Shown here: positions 16,314 to 25,077 of the stretch, one piece after another
How the letters are laid out: each line of letters opens with the position of its first letter
How positions within the stretch are numbered: the first letter of the stretch is position 1
Source of the DNA: Thermoplasmata archaeon
Lineage (GTDB): Archaea > Thermoplasmatota > Thermoplasmata > Lutacidiplasmatales > UBA184
Reading direction: 5' to 3'
Length of the DNA stretch: 44,691 bases
Assembly (NCBI GenBank): GCA_022749845.1
Contig: JAKIWX010000004.1
Coordinates: 1 to 44,691, forward strand
Made by a program: the position numbers and the translations under genes
Notes under the pieces: model-generated
What the model was told of the DNA's origin: nothing
Seen by the model: the letters and a program-made list of their open reading frames with translations, nothing else
Databases searched by the model: none

Positions 16314-17366
16314 TCAGATCGCCGCGAACGGGCGGGGAGGCGAGGAAAGATCGAACGCCTCGACAAAGTCGTTCGCGGCAGCGTCGCGGGTGGAGAGCGG
16401 TGCGAGGCCGAAGCGCGTCTCGATGAACTTCAGGATCGAGGTGTGGTCGTTCACGACGTGGTCGATGAAGCCGTTTCGCGCGTACGGGGAGACGACGAGG
16501 CACGGTACGCGGAAGCCGTAGCCGAAGGCGTCGACGGCGGGGGGCGCCACGTGGTCGTAGAATCCCCCGAAATCATCCCAGGTGACGAAGACCGCGACGC
16601 CGGGCCAGTACGGGCTGGTCCCCAGCGCGTTCACGACATCCGTGGCGACCGAGTCCTGGCCCGCCTGGACGTTCTGCGGCGGATGCTCGGTGCCGCCGGG
16701 CGCTCCGATGATCCAGCTGACCGAGGGGAGCGCGCCGCTCCTCAGGTCCGCGGAGAACTGACGGGCCGTGGCGAACTTGGACTTCGCCGCAGGGTGGTCC
16801 TGGATGTACGCGAACCGCTCAAGCCACGTGGTGAATCCGTAGACCTTCCAGGAGACACCCACCGCGTCCAGGCTCTGAAAGACGGGGGGGAACGGGAGCC
16901 GCGCCGGTACCCGGTCGTCCCGAAGTCCTCCGCAGTTCCCAGCGACGAGGAAGAGGTGGTTCGGCGCGCTCTCCGTCATCGCCGAGGTGAAGTACCGGTC
17001 GCAGAGCACGTAGCGGTCGGCCGCAGCCCAGTAGTGAGGGAGGTCGGATCCATCGAAGTAGGCCATCGTGGTCGGGCTCCCCTCGGAGTACACGAACCCG
17101 TCCATCGCTCCCGAGTTGAAGTCGGCATGCGCCGAGTTCCAGTTGTGGTTCAGGTCGACGGGCTTGAGGGTCGGGCTGTGCGACGGCGCTACGGTGGGCG
17201 GACCGCCCGCGACGGCCGGCACTCGGATTCCTTTCCCGGCGGTGCCGTCGCCCCGCGCGTACGTGCCGAAGTAGTTGTCGTAGGTGTGGTTCTCCTGCAG
17301 CACCACCACTACCCGGTCGATCGGGGAAGGTGGACTCGGGGACGCAGGGCCGAGGCGCGCGGGCAT
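16314..17366 (-). CDS. Phosphoesterase (acid phosphatase / phospholipase C family)
   Basis: A 350-residue member of the PF04185 family, which hydrolyses phosphate monoesters or phospholipids, usually outside the cell. Family blocks are [19 protein letters not shown] at the start, the [18 protein letters not shown] block, [12 protein letters not shown] (metal site) and [21 protein letters not shown] with [11 protein letters not shown]. No clear signal peptide is seen before the conserved region. Longer starts are open in frame but give basic, shadow-like sequence; ATG 17366 is preferred. It is divergent from the gene at 17476. Confidence 0.9.
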   Translation of the reverse strand: MPARLGPASPSPPSPIDRVVVVLQENHTYDNYFGTYARGDGTAGKGIRVPAVAGGPPTVAPSHSPTLKPVDLNHNWNSAHADFNSGAMDGFVYSEGSPTTMAYFDGSDLPHYWAAADRYVLCDRYFTSAMTESAPNHLFLVAGNCGGLRDDRVPARLPFPPVFQSLDAVGVSWKVYGFTTWLERFAYIQDHPAAKSKFATARQFSADLRSGALPSVSWIIGAPGGTEHPPQNVQAGQDSVATDVVNALGTSPYWPGVAVFVTWDDFGGFYDHVAPPAVDAFGYGFRVPCLVVSPYARNGFIDHVVNDHTSILKFIETRFGLAPLSTRDAAANDFVEAFDLSSPPRPFAAI

Positions 17367-17475
17367 CCAATCCCTCGTACCAGCTCCATCGCACAAGTAC
17401 CTGTTGGGCACCGAACGAAGTCGGGAGTTCGCCCGCGTCCGCACGCCGTATGTAGCATCTCGCGCTCGACGTTGT

Positions 17476-18042
17476 GTGGTCGCGGCGGAGCAATACGACG
17501 AGACGCTCACCGGCCGGATCCGGGACGGGGTGGCGACGATTGAGGCGACGCCGGAAGCCAGCCGCGAGACGATGCGGGAGGCGCTAGAAAGGGTTGAGAG
17601 GCGCGTTCGGGCGCTGCTCCCGAGCCTAGAGGTCGAACGCGTTCTCTCGTTGCTCCACCCCGCCGCCCCGCCGGGAGAGCCTCGCGCCGATCGAGTCACC
17701 CCAAGCCGTGGCACCGACCCATTCTCGCGGTCTGCGTCCGAGATGTTGGTGCTCAGCGGTCAGCTCGACACGGTGGGGGACCCAGCCCAAGCACTCACCA
17801 TCGGGGAGCATGTCGCCCGACGCGCCCACGAACTCGGGCGGACCCTCGACCGGATGCTGTCAGCCCTCGACTCGGGGGAACTACTCTCGAAACCGCTCCA
17901 CCAGCTGCTCGCCTACGCGAGCGAACTCATCCGGAACGCCATCGCTCGCATTCGGCAGTTTGCGGCCGCGCTCGGGGTGACGTCGGTTGCGATCACTCTC
18001 GCGAGCCTGCCTCCGGAGTTCTCGATAACCTTCACCTTCTGA
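17476..18042 (+). CDS. Helical protein of unknown function
   Basis: About 188 residues, which I do not recognise. It is mostly charged helix: residues 20-60 (a [19 protein letters not shown] segment) and 90-165 (repeated heptad-like [18 protein letters not shown] and [18 protein letters not shown]). A hydrophobic beta-like tail ends SITFTF. There is no signal peptide. GTG 17476 is chosen because GTATGTAG lies about 25 bases upstream; the longer open frame would overlap the divergent phosphoesterase gene. The function is not inferred. Confidence 0.55.
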   Translation: MVAAEQYDETLTGRIRDGVATIEATPEASRETMREALERVERRVRALLPSLEVERVLSLLHPAAPPGEPRADRVTPSRGTDPFSRSASEMLVLSGQLDTVGDPAQALTIGEHVARRAHELGRTLDRMLSALDSGELLSKPLHQLLAYASELIRNAIARIRQFAAALGVTSVAITLASLPPEFSITFTF

Positions 18043-18220
18043 TCGGAGCACCCGCTCCCGGCTGGAACCCTTCTCGAGCTGGGTAGGAGTTGGGACGGTG
18101 CTGAAGGGTTGACCCTGCGTCGGGGCAGAAACTGCGCCGGCAGGTATTATCGCCCGGAAGCAGCTATCCGCGCCGGACCGCCGTGCTCGATGTGGGCCCG
18201 GGGCCAAGGAGTTACGAACG

Positions 18221-20407
18221 ATGGGAGAACAGCGAGTAGCCCGAGACGCCGGTCACCTTGCCCGCGGCTTAGGGAGGACCAGCCTGATCGTCTTCGTCCT
18301 AGCAGTGGTCGTCACCTCTTCCGCGCTTGTCACCGTGAGTTTGAGCCGATTCCCTGCGGCCCGACTCGTGGGCCAACAGGCGAGGTCCGGATCCCCGGTA
18401 TCCTCCTCCGAGCTGGCGAGCGCTGCGAGCTCCTTGGCGCTGGGCGGCGGCCCTGCCTCCGGCACGAGCTGGAGCTGCTCAACTTCGCAGGGTAGTGGTT
18501 CCTACTCCTGCAGCCCGCCCCGACCTACCCTGCCCCCGGCCTCGAGCGGTTCGCACAACGTTGTCAACACGCTCCCGGACTGGACCCGGCAGGCTCTGTT
18601 CCCTCCGAGCCGTGATTTCGCGGCCATGACCTACGATGCCGCCGACAAGTATGTCGTCCTGTTCGGGGGATCGAACGGCTCCTTCCTCGGGGACACCTGG
18701 AGCTTCAACGGCTTCTGGACGCACCTAACGCCAGCCACCTCACCCTCCAACCGCTCGGCGGCGGCCTTCGCGTACGACTACAAAGACGGCTACGCGCTCC
18801 TCTTCGGCGGGCTCGGCGGATCCGGCCGGCTCGGGGACACGTGGAAGTTCCTCCACGGCGCGTGGACCCATCTCATCCCTGTGCTCTCGCCGCCCGCGCT
18901 CGACAACGCGAGCATGGTCTGGGACACGAACGACTCCTACCTCCTCCTCTTCGGAGGCTCCCTCTCGAGTTCGACGGTCTCGGGCCAGACCTGGAGCTTC
19001 GTTTCGGGGGCGTGGACCCAGCGCGTCCCGTCCACGAGCCCCGCGGCCCGCCAGAATCTCCAGCTCGGCTACGACAACACGAACGGTTGGGTGGTCCTCT
19101 TCGCCGGCGAGACGAGCGGGGGCGGGGTCTTCTCGGACACCTGGAACTACACGCGGGGCCACTGGACCCAGTTGCACCCGAGCAAGAGTCCGACCGCCGT
19201 CTTCGGGGGCAGCTTTACGAACGACTCTGCGGACGGCTACCTTCTGCTCTTCGGCGGAAGGAACTCGGCGAACCACAACCAGGGCTCGACCTGGAGCTTC
19301 GTCAACGTCTCGTGGACCCAGCAGACGCCCGCCGTGCCCCCGAGCGCTCGGGCGTTCGCGGGCGCGGCCTTCCTCAAGACCTCGAACAAGGTCGTGCTGA
19401 TCGGCGGGCTGCGGGTAGCCGCCCTGAACGACACCTGGACCTACCACGCGAACGTGTGGACGCACCTCTCCACCTCCGGACCGTCGCCGCGTGCGGCGTT
19501 CCAAATGGCCTACGACGAAGCGGATGGGTACGTGCTGCTGTTCGGAGGCGCCCAGCTTCACGGATTCACGACCACCACGTTCGGGGACACCTGGGCCTAC
19601 TCCCACGGTCATTGGAGCCAGCTCAAGCCGGCCGTTTCCCCCATGGCACGGATCGGCGGTGCGATGACCTACGACCAAGGGGACGGGTACATCGTGCTGT
19701 TCGGAGGCCAGGTCCTCGTGAAGAACTCGAACATTCTCGTGAACGACACCTGGACCTTCGTCGGCGGCAAGTGGACGCAGGATATCACGAGCTTCGCGCC
19801 GAACCCTCGGGACATTCCGGGGCTCACGTACGACGCGGCCGACGGGTACGTCCTGCTGTTCGGAGGCCTGGGGTACGGCGGGAACGCGACCGAGCAAGTG
19901 ACGCTCAACGACAGCTGGACGTTCTCCGCCGGGATCTGGACCGTCCTAACGCCGCACGCCTGTACTTCCTGTGGCCCCGCCCCGTCGGGACGCGCTGGGG
20001 CAGCCATGGTGTACGATCCCTGGGACGGCTACGTCCTGCTGTTCGGAGGCGAGAACCTGTCTAAACCGATTCTGGGCACCTTTGCCGAGATCTCGGACAC
20101 CTGGACCTTCAGCGCCGGGGTCTGGACGAACATCACCACGACCGCGGGGACTCCTCCGGGCCCGCGCGCGGCCGCCGGGGTGGCGTACGACGGGCTCGAC
20201 GGCTACGTCCTCATCTTCGGCGGAACTCCGGGGTCGGGGGTGTCGCTCTCCGACACCTGGAGCTTCGTGGGAGGGACCTGGACCCAGCTATTCCCCGCCC
20301 ACAATCCCGGCCCAGACTACCTTGGTGGGGCAGCGTTCGATGCGACGGACCACACGATGCTCTACCTGAACGGGATCTCGTTTGCGGGAGGAACCTGGCT
20401 GTACTGA
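18221..20407 (+). CDS. Secreted Kelch-repeat beta-propeller protein
   Basis: A 728-residue exported protein. The N-terminal hydrophobic segment (about residues 22-42) is a signal or anchor helix. After a Ser/Gly linker come eleven Kelch-type repeats of about 55-60 residues, each with a YD..DGYVLLFGG strand followed by a DTW-S/T-F...W-T/S motif. The final partial repeat ends GGTWLY, so two propellers of five to six blades are possible. There is no C-terminal anchor, unlike the FN3 protein at 2237. N-x-S/T sequons are frequent. The ligand is unknown. The ribosome site AAGGAG precedes ATG 18221. Confidence 0.88.
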   Translation: MGEQRVARDAGHLARGLGRTSLIVFVLAVVVTSSALVTVSLSRFPAARLVGQQARSGSPVSSSELASAASSLALGGGPASGTSWSCSTSQGSGSYSCSPPRPTLPPASSGSHNVVNTLPDWTRQALFPPSRDFAAMTYDAADKYVVLFGGSNGSFLGDTWSFNGFWTHLTPATSPSNRSAAAFAYDYKDGYALLFGGLGGSGRLGDTWKFLHGAWTHLIPVLSPPALDNASMVWDTNDSYLLLFGGSLSSSTVSGQTWSFVSGAWTQRVPSTSPAARQNLQLGYDNTNGWVVLFAGETSGGGVFSDTWNYTRGHWTQLHPSKSPTAVFGGSFTNDSADGYLLLFGGRNSANHNQGSTWSFVNVSWTQQTPAVPPSARAFAGAAFLKTSNKVVLIGGLRVAALNDTWTYHANVWTHLSTSGPSPRAAFQMAYDEADGYVLLFGGAQLHGFTTTTFGDTWAYSHGHWSQLKPAVSPMARIGGAMTYDQGDGYIVLFGGQVLVKNSNILVNDTWTFVGGKWTQDITSFAPNPRDIPGLTYDAADGYVLLFGGLGYGGNATEQVTLNDSWTFSAGIWTVLTPHACTSCGPAPSGRAGAAMVYDPWDGYVLLFGGENLSKPILGTFAEISDTWTFSAGVWTNITTTAGTPPGPRAAAGVAYDGLDGYVLIFGGTPGSGVSLSDTWSFVGGTWTQLFPAHNPGPDYLGGAAFDATDHTMLYLNGISFAGGTWLY

Positions 20408-20418
20408 CGGCGGCCCTC

Positions 20419-20631
20419 GTGCTCCGCCGGGGGGGCGAAGCCCCCTCGACGCGCCGGCTAGCTTTCCGTGTTCGCGACTTGGATGCGCTGGTGATCCAAC
20501 TGCGCGACGAGGAGATGAACGTGAAGCCGGAGCCAAGGAAGATCCCCAAGGGTCGATTCGCCCTGCTCGCCGATCCGGGGGGAAACCCCTTCGAGCTCCG
20601 GTGGCCCGCGGTTACGGGCGCCTCCGAGTGA
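20419..20631 (+). pseudogene. C-terminal half of a VOC/glyoxalase-fold protein
   Basis: About 70 residues starting at GTG. Residues 15-65 (FRVRDLDALVIQLRDEE, then GRFALLADPGGNPFELRWP) match the second beta-alpha-beta-beta-beta module of the vicinal oxygen chelate fold, including the DPxGNPFEL end. The first module that completes the metal site is absent, and the upstream DNA is the end of the Kelch gene. No TATA box is visible. It is probably a broken gene, although a free-standing single-module VOC protein that dimerises cannot be excluded. Confidence 0.6.
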
Positions 20632-20653
20632 GTCTACGAGCGGCCACCGCGAA

Positions 20654-20661
20654 GGTATATC
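20654..20661 (+). promoter_or_regulatory. TATA box of the YHS gene
   Basis: GGTATATC centred 26-27 bases before ATG 20684, in an AAGG context like a BRE. It predicts a leaderless message that probably runs on into the copper ATPase gene. Confidence 0.65.
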
Positions 20662-20683
20662 GAATTGGGTGGTCCGCGCACCG

Positions 20684-20830
20684 ATGAAGGCCAGGGATCC
20701 TGTCTGCGGAATGATGGTCGAGGAATCCAGCGCGGCCGCGCGAGGAACCTACGGCGGACAAACCGTCTACTTCTGCTCGACCGCCTGTCAGAGAACCTAC
20801 GAGAAGTCCCATCCGCCCAGGTCCAACTAG
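20684..20830 (+). CDS. Small stand-alone YHS-domain protein
   Basis: A 48-residue protein, MKARDPVCGMMVEE at the start and YFCSTACQRTYEKSHP near the end. It has the YHS signature: the D-P-V-C-G-M loop and the F-C-S...C pair, which place three cysteines for metal binding. YHS domains accompany copper and heavy-metal ATPases. The same domain is fused to the ATPase encoded 48 bases downstream, so this may be a soluble copper carrier for it (inference). The gene is small enough to be missed by length cutoffs. Start set by TATA spacing. Confidence 0.85.
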   Translation: MKARDPVCGMMVEESSAAARGTYGGQTVYFCSTACQRTYEKSHPPRSN

Positions 20831-20878
20831 GTTTCCCTTCTCCCTTCCCATAGCCCCGGCGAAAGAGGAGTTGTCGCC

Positions 20879-22996
20879 GTGGCGACCGACCCGATCTGCG
20901 GGATGTTCGTCGACGAACGCTCGGCGGAGTTGCGGCTCGTTCGCGAGAACCGGACCTACTACTTTTGCTCGAGCCATTGTCTCGAGGAGTTCTCCCGGCC
21001 CGAGCTCGAGCTTGCGCGGCTGCGCAGGAAGCTTCTGGTCGCCTGGCCCCTCGCCGTCGCGGTCGTCGCTCTCACCTACGGACAGCCGTTCCGAGGGTGG
21101 CCGTGGGTCGCCCTCCTCCTCGCCGGCGTGGTCCAATTCTACCCGGGCCTCCAGTTCTACCGGAGCTCCTGGGAGGCGATCCGAGGCCGCAACTGGAACA
21201 TGGACCTGCTCATCGCCGTCGGGACTACAACGGCCTTCGTCTACAGCGCGCTGACCCTCCTCCCCGCTACGCACCTGCCCTCCGCGATCTACTTCGACGC
21301 CTCGGCCGTCATCGTCACCCTCATCCTCACCGGCACCTACCTCGAGCATCTGACGCGGGAGCGCGCCGCGGGCGCGCTCCGAAGGCTAGGCGAGCTGCTC
21401 CCGGCGCGGGCGAGCGTCCTCCGCGACGGGGTGGAGGTCGAGCTCCCCCTCGACGTCGTGCAGGTAGGTGACCAGGTCCGAGTTCGCCCCGGCGGCCGCT
21501 TCCCCGTGGACGGGATCGTGCTCGAGGGCCGGTCCACGGTGAGCGAGGCCGTGCTGACGGGGGAAAGCCTGCCGGTCACCAAGGCGCCGGGCTCCGCGAT
21601 CCTCGCCGGGAGCGTGAACGGGGATGGCCTCCTGCTTGCGAAGGCGACACGGGTGGGGGCCGACACGGCCCTCGCCGAGATCGGCCGGCTCGTGACCGAG
21701 GCGGAGACGAGCCGCGTCCCCCTTCAGCAGCTCGCGGACCGGATCGCGGCGGCGTTCGTCCCTCTCGTACTCCTGCTCGGGGTCGCCACGGGCCTCCTTT
21801 GGGCCCTCCTAGGCGCTGGCCTCACCGTCGCGCTCCTCGCCTTCGTTTCGGTCGTGATCATCGCCTGTCCGTGCGCGTTCGGGATCGCCACACCCGCCGC
21901 CATCGTCGTGGGCACCGGACGGGCCGCGGAGGAGGGGATCCTGTTCAAGGGACGGGACTCCCTCGAGGCAGCCAGCCGCGTGGACCTCGTCCTCTCCGAC
22001 AAGACCGGCACCCTCACCCGCGGGGTGCCGAGCCTTTCGGAGGCGGTTCCGGCGTCGGGGGTATCTGTCGAAGAGCTCCTCGTGCTAGCCGGCGCGCTCG
22101 AGGCGGGCTCCGAACACCCGCTCGCCCGAGCCGTCCTGCGAGCCACTTCCGGCCGTGGACTCGTACTTCCACCGGCCCGCGAGGTCCGAGCCGAACCCGG
22201 CCGAGGGATTCGAGGGGTGGTCGACGGTCACGAGGCGGCCGTGCTCAGCGAGGTCGCGGCGCGGGAGGCAGGAGTGGAGCTCGCCGAGCTCCAGCCGGCC
22301 CTACGTCGGCTAGCCGCCGCAGGTCAGGCGTGCTCCGTCGTGCTCCGCGGAGGTAGGCCGCTCGGCGTACTGGGGCTCCGTGATGAGGTCGCTCCGGGAG
22401 CGCGCGATGGGGTCCAGTCGCTCCTCGCGGACGGGATCCCCGTGGTGATGGTGACGGGAGACAACGAGGCAGCCGCGACGGCCGTGGCCGTCGAGGTCGG
22501 CATCTCCGAGGTGCATGCGGGAATGACCCCCGGCGCGAAACTCGCCCTGATCCGCGAGTTCCAGGCCGCGGGGCGGACGGTCGCCTTCGTCGGGGATGGG
22601 ATCAACGATGCACCCGCGCTCGCGGCGGCGAACCTGGGTATCGCGATCGGCGCTGGCACCGAGGTGGCCCGCGAAGCGGGGGGCGTGATTCTGCTGCGCT
22701 CGGACTTCCGCAGTGTGGCCCTCGCGCTCCGTCTCGGAAGGCGCACGGTCCGCAAGGTCCGTGGAAACCTCACGTGGGCGATCGGCTACAACGCCGTGCT
22801 CCTCCCGGTGGCGATGGGCGCTTTCGTACCCCTCCTCGGAGTTCGGATCTTCGGAGCGCTCCCGATCGTGGGCGCCCTCGCGATGGCCTTCTCCTCGACG
22901 ACCGTCGTTCTCAACTCCCTCTCCCTCCGCCACGTGAGCCTTGCCGGCGGCGCGAGAAGCAGGGCGCACGGGCGCCACCCAGTTCAGACCAGGTAG
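20879..22996 (+). CDS. copA: Copper-exporting P1B-type ATPase with N-terminal YHS domain
   Basis: A 705-residue membrane pump that moves Cu(I) outward using ATP. An N-terminal YHS domain (DPICGM...YYFCSSHC) replaces the usual HMA domains. Motifs in order: TGES near 226, CPC 330-332 in the sixth transmembrane helix, DKTGTLT with phosphorylated Asp374, an SEHPLA nucleotide motif, GDGINDAP near 574. The last helices carry N-x6-YN-x4-P and M-x2-SS, the ligand set of the Cu(I) P1B-1 class. GTG start with GAGGAG upstream. The end overlaps the convergent ICMT gene by 13 bases. Confidence 0.94.
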   Translation: MATDPICGMFVDERSAELRLVRENRTYYFCSSHCLEEFSRPELELARLRRKLLVAWPLAVAVVALTYGQPFRGWPWVALLLAGVVQFYPGLQFYRSSWEAIRGRNWNMDLLIAVGTTTAFVYSALTLLPATHLPSAIYFDASAVIVTLILTGTYLEHLTRERAAGALRRLGELLPARASVLRDGVEVELPLDVVQVGDQVRVRPGGRFPVDGIVLEGRSTVSEAVLTGESLPVTKAPGSAILAGSVNGDGLLLAKATRVGADTALAEIGRLVTEAETSRVPLQQLADRIAAAFVPLVLLLGVATGLLWALLGAGLTVALLAFVSVVIIACPCAFGIATPAAIVVGTGRAAEEGILFKGRDSLEAASRVDLVLSDKTGTLTRGVPSLSEAVPASGVSVEELLVLAGALEAGSEHPLARAVLRATSGRGLVLPPAREVRAEPGRGIRGVVDGHEAAVLSEVAAREAGVELAELQPALRRLAAAGQACSVVLRGGRPLGVLGLRDEVAPGARDGVQSLLADGIPVVMVTGDNEAAATAVAVEVGISEVHAGMTPGAKLALIREFQAAGRTVAFVGDGINDAPALAAANLGIAIGAGTEVAREAGGVILLRSDFRSVALALRLGRRTVRKVRGNLTWAIGYNAVLLPVAMGAFVPLLGVRIFGALPIVGALAMAFSSTTVVLNSLSLRHVSLAGGARSRAHGRHPVQTR

Positions 22997-23580
22997 GGGA
23001 GGATTCGCTTCGTCTGCCGTTCGTAAGCCCGATACTCTTCGCCGAGCCGGGCTTCGAGAAGCCGCTCCTCCACGCGAATGCGGTAGCCGAAGACGAGCCC
23101 CGAGACCCCGAGGAGGAGCACAACTCCCTCCCAGGAACCGCCCGCGATGCCGAGGCCGACGATACTGAGCAGCACGCCCGTGTAGGATGGATGCCGGACG
23201 AGGCGGTACGGACCGCTCCGGACGACACGATGGTCCTCTAGGACACGGACGGAGGTACTGAAGTACCGGCCGAGCACGGCGATCGCCCACTGCCGCACCG
23301 CGATCCCGAGGAAAGTAATCCCCATCCCCAGGTAGACGGCGAACAGCGGGAAGGTCGCAAGACCGAACCGGGCGAACTCGAACACCGCCGTGACCGAAAT
23401 GAGGATGCCGAGCACGATTACCAGCCGGGAGCCGCGGTCCGACCGGTACGCCTCGGTGCCGTTGCTGCGACGGAGGGCTGGGATCAGGTAAGCGCCGAGG
23501 AGCTCACTCACGATCCACCCCACGTACGCGACGTCGAACAGGAGCGTGGGCACGCCCCCGTAGTTGACACCCGAAGCCAC
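22984..23580 (-). CDS. Isoprenylcysteine carboxyl methyltransferase (ICMT) family membrane protein
   Basis: A 198-residue integral membrane methyltransferase-like protein with about five membrane segments. The C-terminal ICMT/PEMT signature is clear: a GPYRLVRHPSYTGVLL block with the RHP and Y residues, then EERLLEARLGEEYRAYERQTKR. Archaea lack classical prenylated CAAX proteins, so the substrate may be a lipid or small molecule (inference). GTG 23580 has a CGATTACC TATA-like element 26-27 bases upstream; longer starts add a basic shadow sequence. Convergent with the copper ATPase. Confidence 0.85.
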   Translation of the reverse strand: MASGVNYGGVPTLLFDVAYVGWIVSELLGAYLIPALRRSNGTEAYRSDRGSRLVIVLGILISVTAVFEFARFGLATFPLFAVYLGMGITFLGIAVRQWAIAVLGRYFSTSVRVLEDHRVVRSGPYRLVRHPSYTGVLLSIVGLGIAGGSWEGVVLLLGVSGLVFGYRIRVEERLLEARLGEEYRAYERQTKRILPYLV

Positions 23581-23602
23581 CTCGGAGCGAGCGAGTCGGC
23601 GC

Positions 23603-23610
23603 GGTAATCG
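23603..23610 (-). promoter_or_regulatory. TATA-like element for the ICMT gene
   Basis: On the minus strand CGATTACC, centred 26-27 bases before GTG 23580, matching the leaderless geometry elsewhere in the window. Confidence 0.4.
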
Positions 23611-23724
23611 TTTGCCCAGGCTGGGCGCGGCTACGACGTGGGATCTCCCGTCCTCCGGCGTTTGGGATCCCGCTGAACCCACGTGTGCGGCACCCTCCAG
23701 ACAGGGCACGGCGGGTCCGCTACC

Positions 23725-23731
23725 GATATTT
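23725..23731 (+). promoter_or_regulatory. TATA box for the SRPBCC gene
   Basis: GATATTT, centred 26 bases before GTG 23754. Confidence 0.5.
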
Positions 23732-23753
23732 GCGGTGGCTCCGTCCGCGCGTC

Positions 23754-24188
23754 GTGGTGTTCCTCGTCGACAAGGGCGGCGTGTTCGATGCCCCGGTGGA
23801 GGAGGTCTGGATGTACCTTGCCTCAGGGGAGGAGCACTCCCAGGCGCACCTTCACGAGGCGGTCCGAAGGGTAGCTCACAGCCCGAACTCGCTTACCTAC
23901 TCCTGGGAGCAGCGCTTCGATGGCGAGCCGGTCCGCTTTGCGATGCGGTCGACCAGCTTCGCTCCGGTGGGAATCGCCTACGAGGTCCTCGAGGGCCCCT
24001 TCACCGGCTCGAGCTTCTTTGTGTACTATGCTCCCAGGGGGGACCGCACCAGCGTGACGGTCGTCGGCGAGTTTCTCTCCCCCACGATCCCGCCCTCGCA
24101 TGTTGCCGCGGCCGTCGAACGATTCCTCGCCCTGGAGTTTGAGCAGGACGGCGCGGCGATTCGGAACCGGAGCCATCGGGCCAAGTAG
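23754..24188 (+). CDS. SRPBCC/START-like ligand-binding protein
   Basis: A 144-residue soluble protein. The opening strand and helix (VFDAPVEEVWMYLASGEEHSQ) are typical of the SRPBCC (Bet v1-like) fold. It continues with alternating strands (TYSWEQRFDGEPVRF, GIAYEVLEGPFTGSSFFVYYAP, TSVTVVGEF) and closes with a long helix (AAAVERFLALEFEQDGAAIRNR). Such proteins bind hydrophobic ligands or act as cyclases; no specific role is evident. The GTG start follows a TATA box at the leaderless distance. Divergent from the ICMT gene. Confidence 0.75.
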   Translation: MVFLVDKGGVFDAPVEEVWMYLASGEEHSQAHLHEAVRRVAHSPNSLTYSWEQRFDGEPVRFAMRSTSFAPVGIAYEVLEGPFTGSSFFVYYAPRGDRTSVTVVGEFLSPTIPPSHVAAAVERFLALEFEQDGAAIRNRSHRAK

Positions 24189-24285
24189 TCCGAACGTAAC
24201 GCGAAAGGGCGACGCCTGCGCTCTCCTTCCCCCCGGGGGATTCCGAACACCCGTCGCCGGCGGCACGACAAATGTTCAAGTAACC

Positions 24286-24714
24286 GTGACCGCTAGTTCC
24301 CCCGCCGTGCCTTCCGCACCAGCCCGCACCGGAGTGCCCGCCCACCCCAGCGAGCCGTCGGGCAGCTCCGAAACGCAGCAGCTGGTCGACCGGATCACCA
24401 GCGAGCTCGACCTGCTCTCCCGCAACGTCGACATCTTGGAGCAGCTCAGCAGCAGCCCGCCGATGGGGATCATCCGGCTCGGGGAGGCGCTTCACCTGCC
24501 CATCCACAAAGTGCGATACTCCCTGCACCTGCTCGAGCGCGAGGGCGTAATCCAACCGTCCGCCGACGGTGCCGTGGTCACCGAGCGTGCGAAGGAGTTT
24601 TGGGAGTCCCTCGACCGCTCGCTCGAGCGCATGAACGAGACAATCCGCCACCTGAAAGAGCGGGCGGCCGAGTACAACCGCCGGTCGACGGGGCCGGGCC
24701 GGAAAGGCTATTAG
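24286..24714 (+). CDS. Winged-helix transcriptional regulator with coiled-coil end
   Basis: About 142 residues. After a disordered Ser/Pro/Ala-rich start of about 30 residues comes a helix (LVDRITSELDLLSRNVDILEQL). The winged helix-turn-helix follows, with MGIIRLGEALHLPIHKVRYSLHLLEREGVIQP as recognition region and a VVTERAKEFWESL wing and helix. The final 35 residues form a charged coiled coil for dimerisation. GTG 24286 or GTG 24307 could be the start; the TATA evidence is weak. Its targets are unknown; two tRNA genes follow immediately. Confidence 0.75.
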   Translation: MTASSPAVPSAPARTGVPAHPSEPSGSSETQQLVDRITSELDLLSRNVDILEQLSSSPPMGIIRLGEALHLPIHKVRYSLHLLEREGVIQPSADGAVVTERAKEFWESLDRSLERMNETIRHLKERAAEYNRRSTGPGRKGY

Positions 24715-24740
24715 CGGCCCCCTCGCATGGCGCGCCCGGT

Positions 24741-24841
24741 GCCGCCGTAGCTCAGTGGCAGAGCGATCGGCTGTTAACCGAAAGGTCAGCGGTTCAAAGG
24801 GGCTGGAGCCCGCTCCGGCCCGGAGATTCCGCTCGGCGGCG
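24741..24841 (+). tRNA. tRNA-Asn (GTT) with a T-loop intron
   Basis: Acceptor stem 24741-24747 with 24834-24840, D arm with GCTC/GAGC, anticodon loop CTGTTAA with GTT, T stem AGCGG (24788-24792) with CCGCT (24829-24833). Between TTCAA and TT of the T loop there are 29 extra bases (24798-24826). Removing them leaves a normal seven-base T loop and a 72-base tRNA. A27-A43 is mismatched in the anticodon stem. Confidence 0.85.
24798..24826 (+). other. Predicted 29-base intron in the tRNA-Asn T loop
   Basis: Its core folds as a nine-pair hairpin (24800-24808 with 24813-24821, one G-U pair, four-base loop). The AAA on the 5' side and GAT on the 3' side could be the three-base bulges cut by the archaeal splicing endonuclease, but the central helix is only about three pairs (TTC with GGA), so this would be a relaxed bulge-helix-bulge. 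The exact ends could shift by a base or two. Confidence 0.7.
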
Positions 24842-24854
24842 CCTCCTGGCCGAG

Positions 24855-24927
24855 GGGCCCGTAGCTTAGTGGTTAGAGCGACCGGCTCATAACCGGTCGG
24901 TCGGCGGTTCGAGTCCGCCCGGGCCCA
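24855..24927 (+). tRNA. tRNA with CAT anticodon (Met elongator or Ile2)
   Basis: Complete 73-base cloverleaf: acceptor GGGCCCG with CGGGCCC, anticodon stem ACCGG/CCGGT around CTCATAA, T arm GGCGG-TTCGAGT-CCGCC, discriminator A. It lacks initiator features. The sequence alone does not say whether C34 is modified to read isoleucine AUA codons. It lies 13 bases after tRNA-Asn. Confidence 0.85.
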
Positions 24928-25077
24928 ATTCGGGACTCGAGGTGTTGGTCAAACGAGCGCGACCCCCTTCACGGGATTGAGAAGTTGACCGAAACCGCTG
25001 CGAGCGCTAGCTTTGGCCTCGCAATCGCGTGCGTCACACCCATCGAAATGAGATTCTCCCACTACTCTCCTATCTAC

